Positions 11,949 to 23,022 of a DNA stretch of 64,000 nt are shown in pieces. The DNA is from Mesocentrotus franciscanus (taxonomy: Eukaryota > Echinodermata > Echinoidea > Camarodonta > Strongylocentrotidae). The translations under genes and the position numbers were made by a program. The stretch spans positions 19,556,675-19,620,674 of the forward strand of contig CP137680.1 of the NCBI GenBank assembly GCA_037976565.1, read 5' to 3'. The notes under the pieces are model-generated. The model made no database searches. It saw nothing but the letters and a program-made list of their open reading frames with translations, and was not told the origin of the DNA. Each line of letters opens with the position of its first letter. The first letter of the stretch is position 1.

Positions 11949-12021
11949 TTGAGCAATCGACATTTGACAGTGTCAGTGGCATGTCCGGAGAAACAGCTGA
12001 TAGGTCGGCCTCGTTCACTGA

Positions 12022-12070
12022 TGCTAGCGTATCGGATGATGTTGATGCTAGCGTATCGGATGATGTTGAT
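12022..12070. repeat. 24-bp tandem duplication
   Basis: GATGCTAGCGTATCGGATGA... occurs twice in direct tandem with a 24-bp period, preserving reading frame on both strands. It is adjacent to the inverted Crypton end. Confidence 0.9.
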
Positions 12071-12496
12071 GAAACTCTCTCAGACACCCGACTAGAAAGG
12101 GTGATGTCTTCTAGTCAGAGTTCACTGCCTCTTAAAAATGTAACAAACCAGAATCTTACCTTGGTCAAGAAGACCACTCGGCCACAGTTCCATTTCCATT
12201 CTTGATGTGTGGTCCATATTTATAATAAGTAACTGAACAAGGAATATTTGTTTGTAAATATGTTCAGAGTTGTGGTTTTACTATTCAAGCGTTACGTGTA
12301 TACTTGTTGGAGTTCGGCATCAATCTGCATTGCATATTTGGCATAGTTTGCTAACTTTTCTTCCCAGATTTCATTGGAACTATGAACTATTCGTCGTGCA
12401 TAGACCATGATCTAGATTATCGTACTACATGTAGCAATAATTTAGACTTTCACCGTTCACCATGTTTTCGTCCATCGAGGGTCTTCGATCAAACAG

Positions 12497-12687
12497 CTAG
12501 GCCCGAATTCACAAAGGAGGTTCGTAGATAAACCTAGGTTTATGTGCGCCATATGACGCGTTTTGACGCGTTTCAGACCAAGGTTTGTGTGAACCTTGGT
12601 CTGAAACGCATCGAAACGCGTCATATGACGCACATAAACCTAGGTTTGTCGACAAACCTCCTTAATATTTGTGAATTCGGGCCCTAG
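12497..12687. repeat. 191-bp near-perfect palindrome (foldback element)
   Basis: The left end reads CTAGGCCCGAATTCACAAA and the right end TTTGTGAATTCGGGCCCTAG. The arms stay complementary inward through CCTAGGTTTATGTGCG and GACGCGTTT up to a tight centre near 12588. CTAG is present at both ends and may be a target duplication. It is a single foldback MITE with no coding. Confidence 0.93.
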
Positions 12688-12784
12688 AATCTATACAAGT
12701 TACTATGAAAACATAAGGTTAGTCAAAATATTGTCTTATGTTTTTTTTTAAATATTTTTTTTAATTAGTGGTCAAAAGAAGGGG

Positions 12785-12970
12785 TATAAAACAAATATAC
12801 CAAGCATTTAGTTTAAAAGTATAGTGGAAATTATATATTTTCGGAGGGACTAGCAATAGTTACTATTTTTTCATCGGGGCTTCGCCCCTCGGAAAAAATA
12901 GTATTATGCCAGTCCCTACTCAGATGAATAATTCCCATTATACTTTCTCACAGCTTGGTATATTTGTATA
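12785..12970. repeat. imperfect palindromic element with GGGGCTTCGCCCC hairpin
   Basis: The outer arms (GTATAAAACAAATATACCAAGC and TTGGTATATTTGTATAA) and the inner arms around 12840-12920 pair. The centre is a CGGGGCTTCGCCCCTCGG stem-loop at about 12877-12894. Probable MITE. Confidence 0.65.
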
Positions 12971-12989
12971 ATATGTATATGTATTTATA

Positions 12990-13047
12990 TATATAATATC
13001 TGTAAAGCGCTTAGAGACGGTATTTCGTATTAAACGCGGCTATACAG
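12990..13047 (+). repeat. AAAGCGCTTAGAGAC dispersed repeat, partial copy 2
   Basis: ATCTGTAAAGCGCTTAGAGAC followed by GTATTTCGTATTAAACGCGG matches the ends of the repeats at 4737 and 43683. Confidence 0.7.
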
Positions 13048-13394
13048 TGTTAGTAAAAAAAAAGTTTACACCTGGAAAATTGCTAATTATTTTAAAAATC
13101 ATATATGAACAGTAAGTTATTATACATCTTATGAAAGAGTGTTTTATCCCAAATCATTTGGTATCATTTTTGTGAGGTATGTGGTCACGCTCGGATGAAC
13201 AGGAGATATTGTTTAAGAGAGTGCAAAAATCGACTTGCGCCAAAGTGATGCCTCTGTAATGTTTAAATAAAACAATTGCGATTTGGGTATTAATTCGGTC
13301 TTTGCAGATCCAAATAACATCCCTAACAAATTAATCATGCCACACAATCATATCAAAACACACAGAGAGTCACACGCAGTCAGTCACACATAAC

Positions 13395-13440
13395 ACACAA
13401 ACCCACATACGCACACACACACACGCGAAAAGACACACAC
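13395..13440. repeat. (CA)n-rich microsatellite
   Basis: An interrupted run of CA dinucleotides. Confidence 0.85.
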
Positions 13441-13957
13441 AATTCCGCGGACTCGCACAATGAAAAATACACGCAGCCAAGTCATTATTACTTTATGAAC
13501 ATTTCTGTAAAATCGCAAATTTCCAATTTAATATCAAAATGGATTTAAATTCAATCATAATGCCATAATAAAAGTTTGGTACATTAACATCACAATGAAT
13601 TGTTTCTCCCAAAGAACTCGGTCAGTCTGCATCTAAATGTGCTATGTGAGTGTGTCCTTGTGCGTGTGTGTGTGTGTAATTGGGTTTGGTCTGTTCTCTC
13701 CATAGACAATTGCCATCGAATGCCCAAGTTTGAAAGAAAAATGATCACTGGTTTTGTGACTTTACTTAGTAAAACATACATGATCATGAAGCTAGAATAC
13801 TGAACTTTGAGAATCTGTTCACCCCTTTTTGCGGCGATTACCCGTTCTAAAAATACATGTGTTTTAGTGTGAAAAACGTGCTAAAAACATGATGATTTAC
13901 GTGTTAAAGCCTCTGTGGACGTTTCCGGGCAAGCAGATGCGCGCTAGTTTTCATTAT

Positions 13958-14325
13958 GCCTAAAATCGACTGGCGACCGACGGGAAATCGACAGGGCACT
14001 GCCCCTGGAAACGCTGGGGCTCTACAGCCTGCTCGACTTCTCCAATTTCTTTAAAATCAGCCGGTGGCCGGTGGGAGAACGCCCGGAAATCGGTGGGTCA
14101 TCAGTCGGTCACTGCCGGGACGCCGCGGGGAGAAGCTCCCCGATTTCGCCCAGTTTTGACCTAAAATCAACTTGTGACCGACGGGAAATCGACAGGGCAC
14201 CGCCCCTGGCATCGATGGGGCTCTACAGCCTGCTCGACTTCTCCAAAAATCGTTAGGCGATGCCTAAATTCCAGCGGCGACCGAGCAGGCTACAAATCGG
14301 TCGGTCGCCGCTCTGAGTTGTGACC
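13958..14325. repeat. GC-richer repeat with two 85-bp direct copies 201 bp apart
   Basis: The unit beginning TAAAATCGACTGGCGACCG and containing GGGGCTCTACAGCCTGCTCG occurs at 13958-14042 and again at 14159-14243. The block is markedly more GC-rich than its surroundings and is closed by a reversed piece (GCGGCGACCGAGCAGGC). It is probably part of one mobile element. Confidence 0.75.
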
Positions 14326-14330
14326 ATAGC

Positions 14331-14392
14331 TTAAGGCATTGTTTTCTATATAGAGGGAGCAAGTAGCTACAAGTAGTGCAGGAGGGCTTTAA
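14331..14392 (+). repeat. dispersed 60-bp repeat, copy 1
   Basis: TTAAGGCATTGTTTTCTAT ... GAGGGAGCAAGTAGCTACAA ... GGCTTTAA recurs with one small insertion at 62264-62328. Confidence 0.85.
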
Positions 14393-14994
14393 GGGAACAT
14401 CAATAGTTTTTTTTAACCCCAAGTTTATATGCAGCAGCCCTCATTTGCACTTCCTCCTAGGTTTTCGCAATGTTCCGCCTGTGGATGCTCTCTCGTGATA
14501 GAGTGACCCTGGTGGATTTGAATCGGATGGGCGAGTGGTTTGGTAGTGGGAGGATAGCGCATTTCTTTTGTTTTAAGAGAATCTGAATATAGTGACTGGC
14601 CCACGCGAAATTTAATTCAGATAAAATAGAAGAGACGTGTTTGCTTCTCATTGCCGGGCTTCTTGCCTGTTTGGTTTGGGATTTTTCTGGGGCGTTCTCG
14701 CGCTGGAAAAAGGGTCGGCAGGTGGAGCCTTGCGAAATTTGTATATGTTTGCAAGTGGGGGCCGCTGCCTTTTTAACTTTTATAACTTTAGTAAAGCAGA
14801 TGTTTGGAGGCATAATATGCAAGCGGTTTTTATTTTCTCTTCCCCTAACCTACATTCTCGTTTTTTATTGCTCTTTCTTGCCCTTCCTTTATTCCTTCTT
14901 GGTCTATCATTTTTACTCTGCTATCTCCTCTTCCATAGCGTAGGTCTTTACTTTTGTCATAATGTATTCAAAATTGTTTGTAAATCTAATTGAT

Positions 14995-15118
14995 GTTTTT
15001 GTTTTGTGCACATTTATGTATTTTTATGTTATTTATTGTTATCTTTTGCCAGTGGAGGCCAAATCTCTGTGCTTTTTAACGTGGACAATAACATTTGAAT
15101 CTTGAATCTTGAATCTTC
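14995..15118 (+). mobile_element. probable LINE 3' end with (TTGAATC)n tail
   Basis: A T-rich stretch with GTGGACAATAACATTTGAATC is followed by tandem TTGAATC units. A simple-repeat 3' tail of this type marks a retroposed LINE end. No ORF remains. Confidence 0.5.
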
Positions 15119-15287
15119 ACCCTTCGGTTATCGCTCAAGAAAGGATAAATAGATTCACGACAAAATTCGCGATTTCATGATTCGCGATGACCCTTCTGGG
15201 CCACCATAGGATTTGGCATTTTAGTTTGCTTCTAGTTTGGTATACAAAAATGACCAAAATGGGGGTCGATTTCTGCATCGACTCGCA

Positions 15288-15649
15288 TCATACGGCAGTG
15301 GCGGATCCAGGGGGATGGGGCCCGCCTCCCTAGAAAAAAACAGGTAAAAAACCTTTTTGAAGAAAAAAGAAGTTGGGCCTCCTGGCGCCCAAGGGGTGGC
15401 GGTGGAAAAAAAACATAACCCTTCCCGGAGGGGAAAAAATTTTTCGGGTGCCAAAAAAAAACCCCTGGCGCCCAAGGGGGGGGGGTGGTGGAAAAAAAAT
15501 TACCCTTCTTACCAAATTTTTTTTTTTTTTGCTCACTACCCCCCACTGAGCGAAAAATCGACCGGCACGAATTTCAAATTTTCGCACGAAGTGGGCCCCT
15601 TTTTAGGCCCCCTCCCTTGCCGCCGGCTGGATCCGCCCCTGTCATACGG
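15288..15649. mobile_element. hAT-type MITE with perfect 8-bp target duplication TCATACGG
   Basis: The element at 15296-15641 starts CAGTGGCGGATCCAG and ends CTGGATCCGCCCCTG. It is flanked exactly by TCATACGG on both sides (15288-15295 and 15642-15649). Terminal CAG/CTG and an 8-bp duplication are hAT hallmarks. The interior is poly-A/poly-T and GC-rich junk with spurious open frames on both strands; no transposase. Confidence 0.93.
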
Positions 15650-15877
15650 TATACGTGGATGTGCCGCTCTAATTGGTTACTTTTTTGCAGAAAATCCCTA
15701 AACATGGGGTATGATTTTGTGCTGCAAAATCCCTAAAAGTGCCCCCACTTTTATGGGTTACCATTTTCTTCAAGATAATATCTCACCCATAATCTCGCTA
15801 AAGTGAAAATTCCAGATGCAAAATTCCGCAAAAATAATTGAAATCATTTCACTTTTTCATCCAAAGTCCCCTAATAA

Positions 15878-16334
15878 GGCCTTAAAAAAAAACTTGTTGT
15901 ATTGCCCTTTAGGTGCCAAAACATGGGTCGGTCGGTCGGAAAAGTTTTTTTTTTTTAACTTTTGTTTTGTCGCCCTCTGTTGGCCGATATTTTTCAGTTT
16001 TAAACAGCGACCGTCGCCCAAATCTCCCTGGTTTCTAACTGGTGCAGTGCATGGTATATAAACACGTACACGCGAGGCCGGGGTCTACTTGCATGTTTAC
16101 GCTAGTAGGATTTTGAAACTAGGGCAGAAGACGAGTGAGAATTTGAGAAATAATTTTATTTCATGCATTTATATCCCACTTAAACAAACAAAATACATAT
16201 TTTTTTATTCATTAATAAAATAAAATCTAAAAAACGGTTACAAACAAAAAACTTTTTTTAAAAGCCGACCGTAGATTTTCAGATTTTTGGGTTGGTCGCA
16301 AAGGGCAATACAACAAGTTTTTATTTTAGGCCTA
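15878..16334. mobile_element. TIR element with AACTTGTTGTATTGCCCTTT ends
   Basis: AACTTGTTGTATTGCCCTTT at about 15891-15910 is mirrored by AAAGGGCAATACAACAAGTT at about 16299-16319. Both ends abut an AGGCCT-containing sequence that may be the target duplication. About 450 bp, non-coding. Confidence 0.8.
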
Positions 16335-16895
16335 ATGGGTACCATTTTCGGCCAAAATAACGCTTAAAAATGGGTATTGGTTTAGGGCTTCAGCCACACA
16401 CCCCCGTCCAAACCAAATCTGAGTAATGACTATGATATGATTTCATCCTTGACTTTTGACACTTAAAATATTGTTCAGTTGCTACTTTGTTGTAAAAAGA
16501 AAAAGAAAAACAGGTTTGCGGATATGTGTTTCTCAAGAAGTTAAGAAAGTCACAAGATGATTTCCACATTCACAATGATTTTGTTTAGTCAACATTGTTA
16601 ATATTTGAACTATATGTTTACATATAAATTTCATCCTTCCTAGTCTAATTTATCTTCTGTGTTTAATGAAAATGTCCATCCTATCGAGATGCATACATAG
16701 CTATGAACTCGATTAATAAAAATGGTGAGCCGAAAAATGCACAAAAATATACAATTATGACTTATCACCAATTGGAAAGTTAATGATATCATTAGTACAA
16801 AATGCTCAATCTCATTTTTTGTCTCTCGCAATGCAAAAGCCTATCAATCATATATCCGATAATAATTCCACTTGTTGATATATATATATATATAT

Positions 16896-17287
16896 GAAGA
16901 GTTTAATTCCAATAGGAGCTAAATCCACTTTGGGTATTTCCGAGTAAATCACCTTTTTTATTCTACCACTTTCCCTTTAGTAATGTATGTTCATCTTTGG
17001 ATATATGTTAGAGGCCGTGTTACCCTTGCCCAATAATATATGGTTTAACAAAAATCTACCAAGTATATTTTATTTTTGCTGAATTTTTAAATATTTTTTT
17101 CTTCATGGATTTAGCTCCTTTTGGAATTAAACATAATTTTGTAGCTAATTTTTGTATATATTTCAAGATGAAATTTCAAAAAGTGATATAGTGCATTTTA
17201 TGCCCACGTAGGAAATAAGTATTTTAAGACAAAAAACTAAATTTTGATAAAAATGGATTTAAAGCTCCTTATGGAATTAAGCTCTTC
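16896..17287. mobile_element. mariner-like MITE, GAAGAG...CTCTTC ends in TA repeats
   Basis: Left end GAAGAGTTTAATTCCAATAG, right end complement of GAAGAGCTTAATTCCATAAG, inserted within (TA)n. A third, internal copy of the GGATTTAGCTCC..GGAATTAAA motif lies near 17105. The ends resemble those of the MITE at 48908. TA flanks fit Tc1/mariner-type integration. Confidence 0.82.
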
Positions 17288-17319
17288 ATATATATATATA
17301 TTTTTTTCTTCAATATTTT

Positions 17320-18600
17320 TATTTATTAGAAATTTCATTCAAATAAAAATCAATTAAAATAATTCCATACAAATACAAATCGTCATTTCGTTTTCATAGC
17401 ACAAATAAATTATTCACGAAACAATGAGCAAAGAAGGAGAATAATGGAATGAAATCACTAAATTGTTCTGATAATGATAAAAACATACTGAACTTATATG
17501 TACCATCATTCATGAAAAATAACATAATACATATTTGTACACAATGCCCCTCCGTTAATATCCCCCGCCACCCCTCCACCCCTTCTACTACTTAACCCAC
17601 CCCCGTAAACACACACACACACACACACAGACACAAACACACAAACACAGATTATGGTTGCATTAAACAAACTAAGTTAAAAAAAAAATAAAATAACCTC
17701 TCTCAAGCGATGAATATTTCCTGTGAGGGGTATGTGTATCTTAAAAATTGTTTACGCCAAATTCATGTAGTTCGATCGGTCTGTCTAATTGAAGGGCAAA
17801 ATCATTGACAGGTTTTGTTCTAATTTATTATTGATCTTTAAGTTGTCTCTTTTTATCGACTCTTTCTCTTTCTGTCGAATGTCATTGTTTAAATCATTAT
17901 ATAATTTCACGGTCATTTAGCTAACCGCTATCGTTTTAGTCTCAAAGAACAGACGCTAATATGGCACTTAGCCTTCACACATAGACCCTATACATTGTGG
18001 TTTGAGTCACCCCAAATACATTAGCGTATCAGGGTGGGGATAGGGAAAGGGGCAACCCTCCTTTTTGGCCCCTTTCCAGCAATGTATTACATTTAATATT
18101 AGTTTTATTATTATTTTGTACAGTGTATAGGATTGTCTATCTTGTCAGTTACAAAACTGTTTTTCATTTCAAGCTTTTGTTGTATTTATCGGCTGTTGTG
18201 TTCGGGTAGTCGGTGAAGTCACTTGGACTTGGACCCCTATACCCCCTCCCTGATGAAAAAGCTGGTCACGCCAATGCTCTAAGTGAGTCTAACGAGCTTC
18301 AAAATGAATTTGTAGAAAATGGTTATCTATGTCCAGGAGTGCGTTTATAACTCTGAACGTTTAGACACATATATTTTTGCATTATGACTGATAAATACTA
18401 TAGGTTCCACATTTGAAACAAATCAAGTGCTCCCCGCCCATCAAACACAAAAATATGTCCCTGTGAAGACTCAGACTGTGATGCATATTGCGATACATAG
18501 AGGTAGTGGATCACTGTGATTGCCCCCCACGGTCAGAAAATCCTTGATTCGCTTTCGATAATACATGTGCCTGCATGCATGCAAACAACTGCTACTCCGT
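17320..18600. other. intergenic with (CA)n tract
   Basis: AT-rich. A CA microsatellite lies at about 17608-17645. No exon or recognisable element was seen. Confidence 0.45.
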
Positions 18601-18614
18601 GTTTGTGAGTGTAT

Positions 18615-18757
18615 ATGACTGAGACTGAGGATGCTGAGAGAGGAGTGCGTCTTGCTCCAGGTTTACAAGACAGATGCCCTCCAACCTTTTGGAGTTCGTG
18701 GAGATGTTGGCAGAGTAGATCGGGTAGGATGAGGATAACGCCAATATATGATATCAG
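18615..18757 (+). CDS. putative first coding exon A, paralogue of the exon at 22877
   Basis: An ATG at 18615 opens MTETEDAERGVRLAPGLQDR, followed by CPPTFWS, and runs to a splice donor AG|GTATGC at 18757/18758. It aligns codon for codon with exon B at 22877-23022. Both have an acidic start, L-x-P-x-L, the invariant CPPTFWS, then a basic stretch, and both end in phase 2 with AG before GT. Several differences around the motif fall at third codon positions (TGC/TGT, CCT/CCG), which suggests past selection on protein. It may be an alternative first exon of the beta-thymosin-motif gene downstream, or a duplicated and stranded copy. No promoter is evident. An L1-Tx1-type relic lies directly 3'. Confidence 0.5.
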
Positions 18758-18875
18758 GTATGCAAAGAAAATAATATGGCATAGCCCCAATTGGCGATTA
18801 GGTTAACGCCCTGATTTTTGCATTTTCTCCTCGGATTCCTTTGACTTTAATCAATAAATAGCAAGATAATTTTCA

Positions 18876-20660
18876 GAGATGGATAGATGTTATGTATAAT
18901 AATGCCCTTAGTTTTGTGTTTAACGGGGGGAAATCCTCAGGATACTTTAATGTTGAAAATGGAGTTAGACAAGGGGATCCCTTGTCACCCTATCTTTTCA
19001 TTCTATGCATAGAAATTTTAGCACATTCGATAAGGAAAGATGAACAGATTTTAGGATTACCGTTTGGGAAAAATTAAGTTAGGTAAGTGCTCTATGCGGA
19101 TGATATTACTTTATTAGTAAAATATAGGGGATCTATTAAGAGATTATAATTAATTCTTGAGAGTTTTAGGCAGATTTCTAGACTTTAACTTAATAAGGAC
19201 AAAACAAAGATGCTAATGTTAGGTGCTGATTATGACCTTCCATTTGGCCAAAAGGTTGAGCTTTTAAAGATTTTAGGTATGTAAATGAACTATAAAGAGA
19301 TTTTGAGTAAAATTAAAAAAAATATTGACATGGTGGAAGCAAAGAGATTTGACGCTTATGTGTAAGAACCAGCTATTGAAGACTTTTATTTGTTCCAAAT
19401 TGATATATGTTGCGTCTCTTACCCCGGTCCCAGAACCGGTGTATGAAGAGCTTGAATCACTGGTTTCGGACTTTGTTTGGCGAGGAAAACCAAGTTTAAG
19501 AAAAGTATTATGTTATTAGATTATAAACAGGGAGGGCTAAAAGTGATGCATTTCCCATCATTAATAAATGCCCAAAGGGTAATATGGGATATAAAGGCCT
19601 TTTCAGGCGGAAGAGGACACAAAATGGAAGCAGTATTTTGAGGACGTTACCAAATATATAGGAGGTAAATTTATTTTCCCTTGTAATTATCCAATTCCCC
19701 TCTTAAAATAATCTGTACCGGAATTCTATATAGAGTTGTTAGAAACATAACCAAACACGAGGGAGTTTTAATAGAGGAAACTATAACTATATAGGAAAAT
19801 AATTTTTTTTTTAATAAGAAGCTTATTCGAATTGATGGAAAATGCATTTCTGATGAAAAGTTGGAAGTGAAAAACATTTTTCGATTAGAACAAATAATAG
19901 ATAGTAATGGGGAATTAAATTCAGGGACCTACTTTTTTTTATAAGTAAAGGTTTGGATAATGTAGATCTACTGAAAATTAGAAAATATACGAAGCACTTC
20001 CTCCAAGTTGGAAGCGAAATATAGAAAGTACAGATTAAGCCAAAGATAAAAGTTTTATTGAGTTGACTTTTATAAATAATGGGATAAAAATATCTTTAGA
20101 CACGATTATTTCTAAAAATATATACAAAGAATTAGTAAAAGAAATAAGTGATCAGAGGCTGGTGAGAGATAAAACAAAAAATATACATAATTGCGATTTT
20201 TCTGAAAAAGAACTTATATCTATATATTCAGTAAGCCCAGATAGAGTACTTTGAGCAGTATTTTGAGGGAATTCCAATTTAAATTGTTGCACGGAATTGA
20301 GAATACAAATTCTCACTTATACAAATTTAAGTTTATTGATACTAATTTAAGTTCATTCTGTAAAAAAAGAAGAAGAAGAAACTTATAAGCAAATATGTTA
20401 TACGTGTGAATTTACTCGGAAGGTATAGGAAAAGTGCAGTACTTTCTTTGATTTTGTTAATTTGCGAAAATTAAACTGGGAAGAGATACAATTCGGAATA
20501 GATTTACCCGATAGAGGAAAAGGACAGTTAGTGAATCATGTATTAATCATTAGTATTGTTTGTAATTATTATGTTATCAAAATCATTGATTTTATATGTA
20601 ACAAAATGTCTTTTTCCGATTATGTTAAATTTGGTTCGTTGAATGAAAAATAAAATACTT
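18876..20660 (+). pseudogene. L1-Tx1-like non-LTR retrotransposon ORF2, decayed
   Basis: The reading frame, interrupted by many stops and shifts, shows reverse-transcriptase landmarks in order: ENGVRQGDPLSPYLFILCIE (about 18954-19015), then LYADDITLLVK (catalytic YADD, about 19090-19122), then a thumb region with KLIYVASLTPVP and VSDFVWRGK (19400-19490), DYKQGGLKVMHFPS (19520-19560), and a C-terminal part with KLLHG and Cys residues (20280-20400). The order and wording fit Tx1-group L1 elements. No endonuclease part is visible, so it is 5'-truncated. It sits between the two paralogous first exons. Confidence 0.85.
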
Positions 20661-21119
20661 TTTAGAACAAAAAAATAATCACAATTCTACAAAGATTCTA
20701 AGAGGCTGTAGTAACATTTTCTCAAACGTTGTGAAGGGCTTATATAATTAAATTAGAGTTATTATTATTTATTTTTTTGCTTTTCCTTGTTATCACCTGC
20801 CATCACTGTAAACAAAGAAGAAGATTATCAGAAGGCCTGAAAGGCTTTGGGGAAACTTAGCAAATATTCAAATAAGATCAAAGCCAATTTCTTATTTCAT
20901 GACTCAGTGTAATTTCAAATCATATGATTTTAAAAGAGGTGAACGTCTAGATGAATGATCCATTACGTGATGAAGTCCGGCAAAAGCAAGTGACGAAAGA
21001 CATGAAGGATGGCCAAAGCTCTTTTGCCATTATCTTTCTTTTTTCTATAAAGTATCCTGATGCTTTTTTCTTCTTCTATTTGTAGTTCCTTTTTTAAGTT
21101 AAAAATTTGTTAATTAACT

Positions 21120-21292
21120 ACTCATTATTCCTAACTCTTATTTGAGGGGTCCACAATTGTCCAAGCATTGCTTTTTAGTGGACCCTCTGTTTCCAATATG
21201 TATTCCTTAATTGTTGTAAATGATTATAATTGATTTGTAATGTTTTGTTGGAAACAGAAATAAAATTGAATTGAATGAATTGAATTGAATCG
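21120..21292 (+). mobile_element. LINE 3' tail with (GAATT)n
   Basis: GAAACAGAAATAAAATTGAA is followed by an array of TTGAA units. This could be the 3' end of the L1-Tx1-like relic upstream, but 20.7-21.1 kb is not clearly continuous with it. Confidence 0.5.
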
Positions 21293-22713
21293 ATGCATGA
21301 AAAACTGTAGATTTTGTTTTGCCCCATAGATCTCAAAGTATTTAAATTAGACATACCTTTGATTAGCAACAAGAAAAACCTAAGCGTGATAAAGGACATG
21401 ATCAGAACAGAAAGCCAATGTATTTTGAACGGTAGGCCTACATATCTAACATGACTTGACTAAATATCATTCGTAAAAGTTGAACATTTTAAAGAGAACT
21501 TAACCCTTCGTCATGTTCATATTAGATTATTGACCCGAAGTAGAACAGAAGAAGAACAGGGAGGGGGATAAGAAAACAAAATTAGTGAAAGTTTGAAGAA
21601 AAAAAAAGTATTACAAAGTTATGAATTTCTTATCGTTTGTTATTTTTTCCCGGAAACTTTCACTAACTCAGCACTCCGATTATCCTAATTTAATTTAAAT
21701 AGGTTGTTTTGACCAGTGAATATTGGCCGGACATAATTATAATCTACCAATGGCCAATTCCTTTGACAGTATACGTTTTAACGCATTAATTGATTGCTTT
21801 TAGCGAGAAACACGACCTTGATCGACCGCGCGGTCAGAATAATGTCCATCTCTCACCCAATTGTCAACGCGGACCAAAGGTCACTGAAGATAAGGAATCT
21901 TCCGATCAATACTCATCAATGGTCTCCGTTCACACAAAGGCCATACTTTTATTGTATTGACAAGTGCCACCGGTGAATTCTTGTAGATATCTTCGAATCC
22001 GCATCTGCATATTTATTTAGTCTGTGTTGTTTTGTAAAAGCATTCCTTCTAGCCATAAAATCAATATCGTAACCATAACAACATGAAAGCTTCATTGCCT
22101 CTATCGTATTGTGATAATCCTCTAAAAAATGTATTCATATTCTTTTATGACTGTTTGTTTGGTATAATCTTCGTTTCATATCGCCATAGAGTAATTTGTA
22201 AACGATTTGGAATAAGACTATATACGTGGGAGAGCGAGAAGTGTTGTCATGATACAAAAACAGCGTGCATTAAGGAACTGGTCAATAGACGACAGAGTAC
22301 CACTTATGTGGACGGAGCAAATACAATCAAAAGAACATTTAAATCTCATTTCTCCCGCAAGCAAATGTTATTTGTGTCTTTTTGAAAGGATAACTTAATT
22401 AAGGAACCTGCCTCCCAGGCAGGCATTTGATTTGTTTCTTATTATACCAACTGGAGTTCCGACCTTATGACTGTCAAAAGAGGCCTTTGATGCAACTATA
22501 GAGTGGAGACAATACCGCCACCTAGCGCAGTTGGTCCTATTGAGTATAATAGACTCCCAAAGTGTTTACTTCGTCAACCGAGGAAAGTTGGACTGTGTAT
22601 GCCTAAGGGATTTACCGTCTCTTTCATTCCGAGCCAAGATTTTAATGGAATAAATCCTTACAAATGTGACAAATAGGATTTCTCTGCCTGCGAGAGAGAG
22701 GGTTGTTGGGGGA

Positions 22714-22725
22714 TATATAAAAAGG
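22714..22725 (+). promoter_or_regulatory. TATA-box candidate
   Basis: TATATAAAAAGG, about 150 bp upstream of the well-placed ATG at 22877. A TATA box here would put transcription start near 22745, downstream of the in-frame ATG at 22736, which favours the ATG at 22877 as the translation start. Confidence 0.45.
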
Positions 22726-22876
22726 AGAAACGATAATGGATCTGTTTACTTTGAGAGACCGTAGGACTCGTCTTTTGAGGAGTCGGGAGTATATGCTCGC
22801 CGCGAACAGGCTGAGCAAGCCGCCACCCTGGCACAGTGCTGGCAGGCGATGGGCTGTGTCGGCGTCGACGATAGCC

Positions 22877-23022
22877 ATGGCGGAGAGAGAAAGGCAACTT
22901 GTCCCGAATCTAAGGGCGAGTTGTCCGCCAACCTTTTGGAGTTTGCAGAGGAGCGAGCCAGCCAAGCCGGGCATGAGGAGGGCGAAAACGGCACATGCCT
23001 CTAGTTACGCAGAGAGAATAAG
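22877..23022 (+). CDS. beta-thymosin-motif gene, coding exon 1 (exon B)
   Basis: The open frame continues upstream to 22736. The exon is GC-rich compared with its surroundings and contains RQLVPNLRASCPPTFWSLQR. The donor is AG|GTATAT, phase 2. It is paralogous to exon A at 18615-18757. Confidence 0.6.

Noticed and set aside
15221..15736. Overlapping open frames on both strands with poly-Phe/poly-Lys and Pro runs
   Set aside because: They lie wholly inside the hAT MITE with homopolymer runs.
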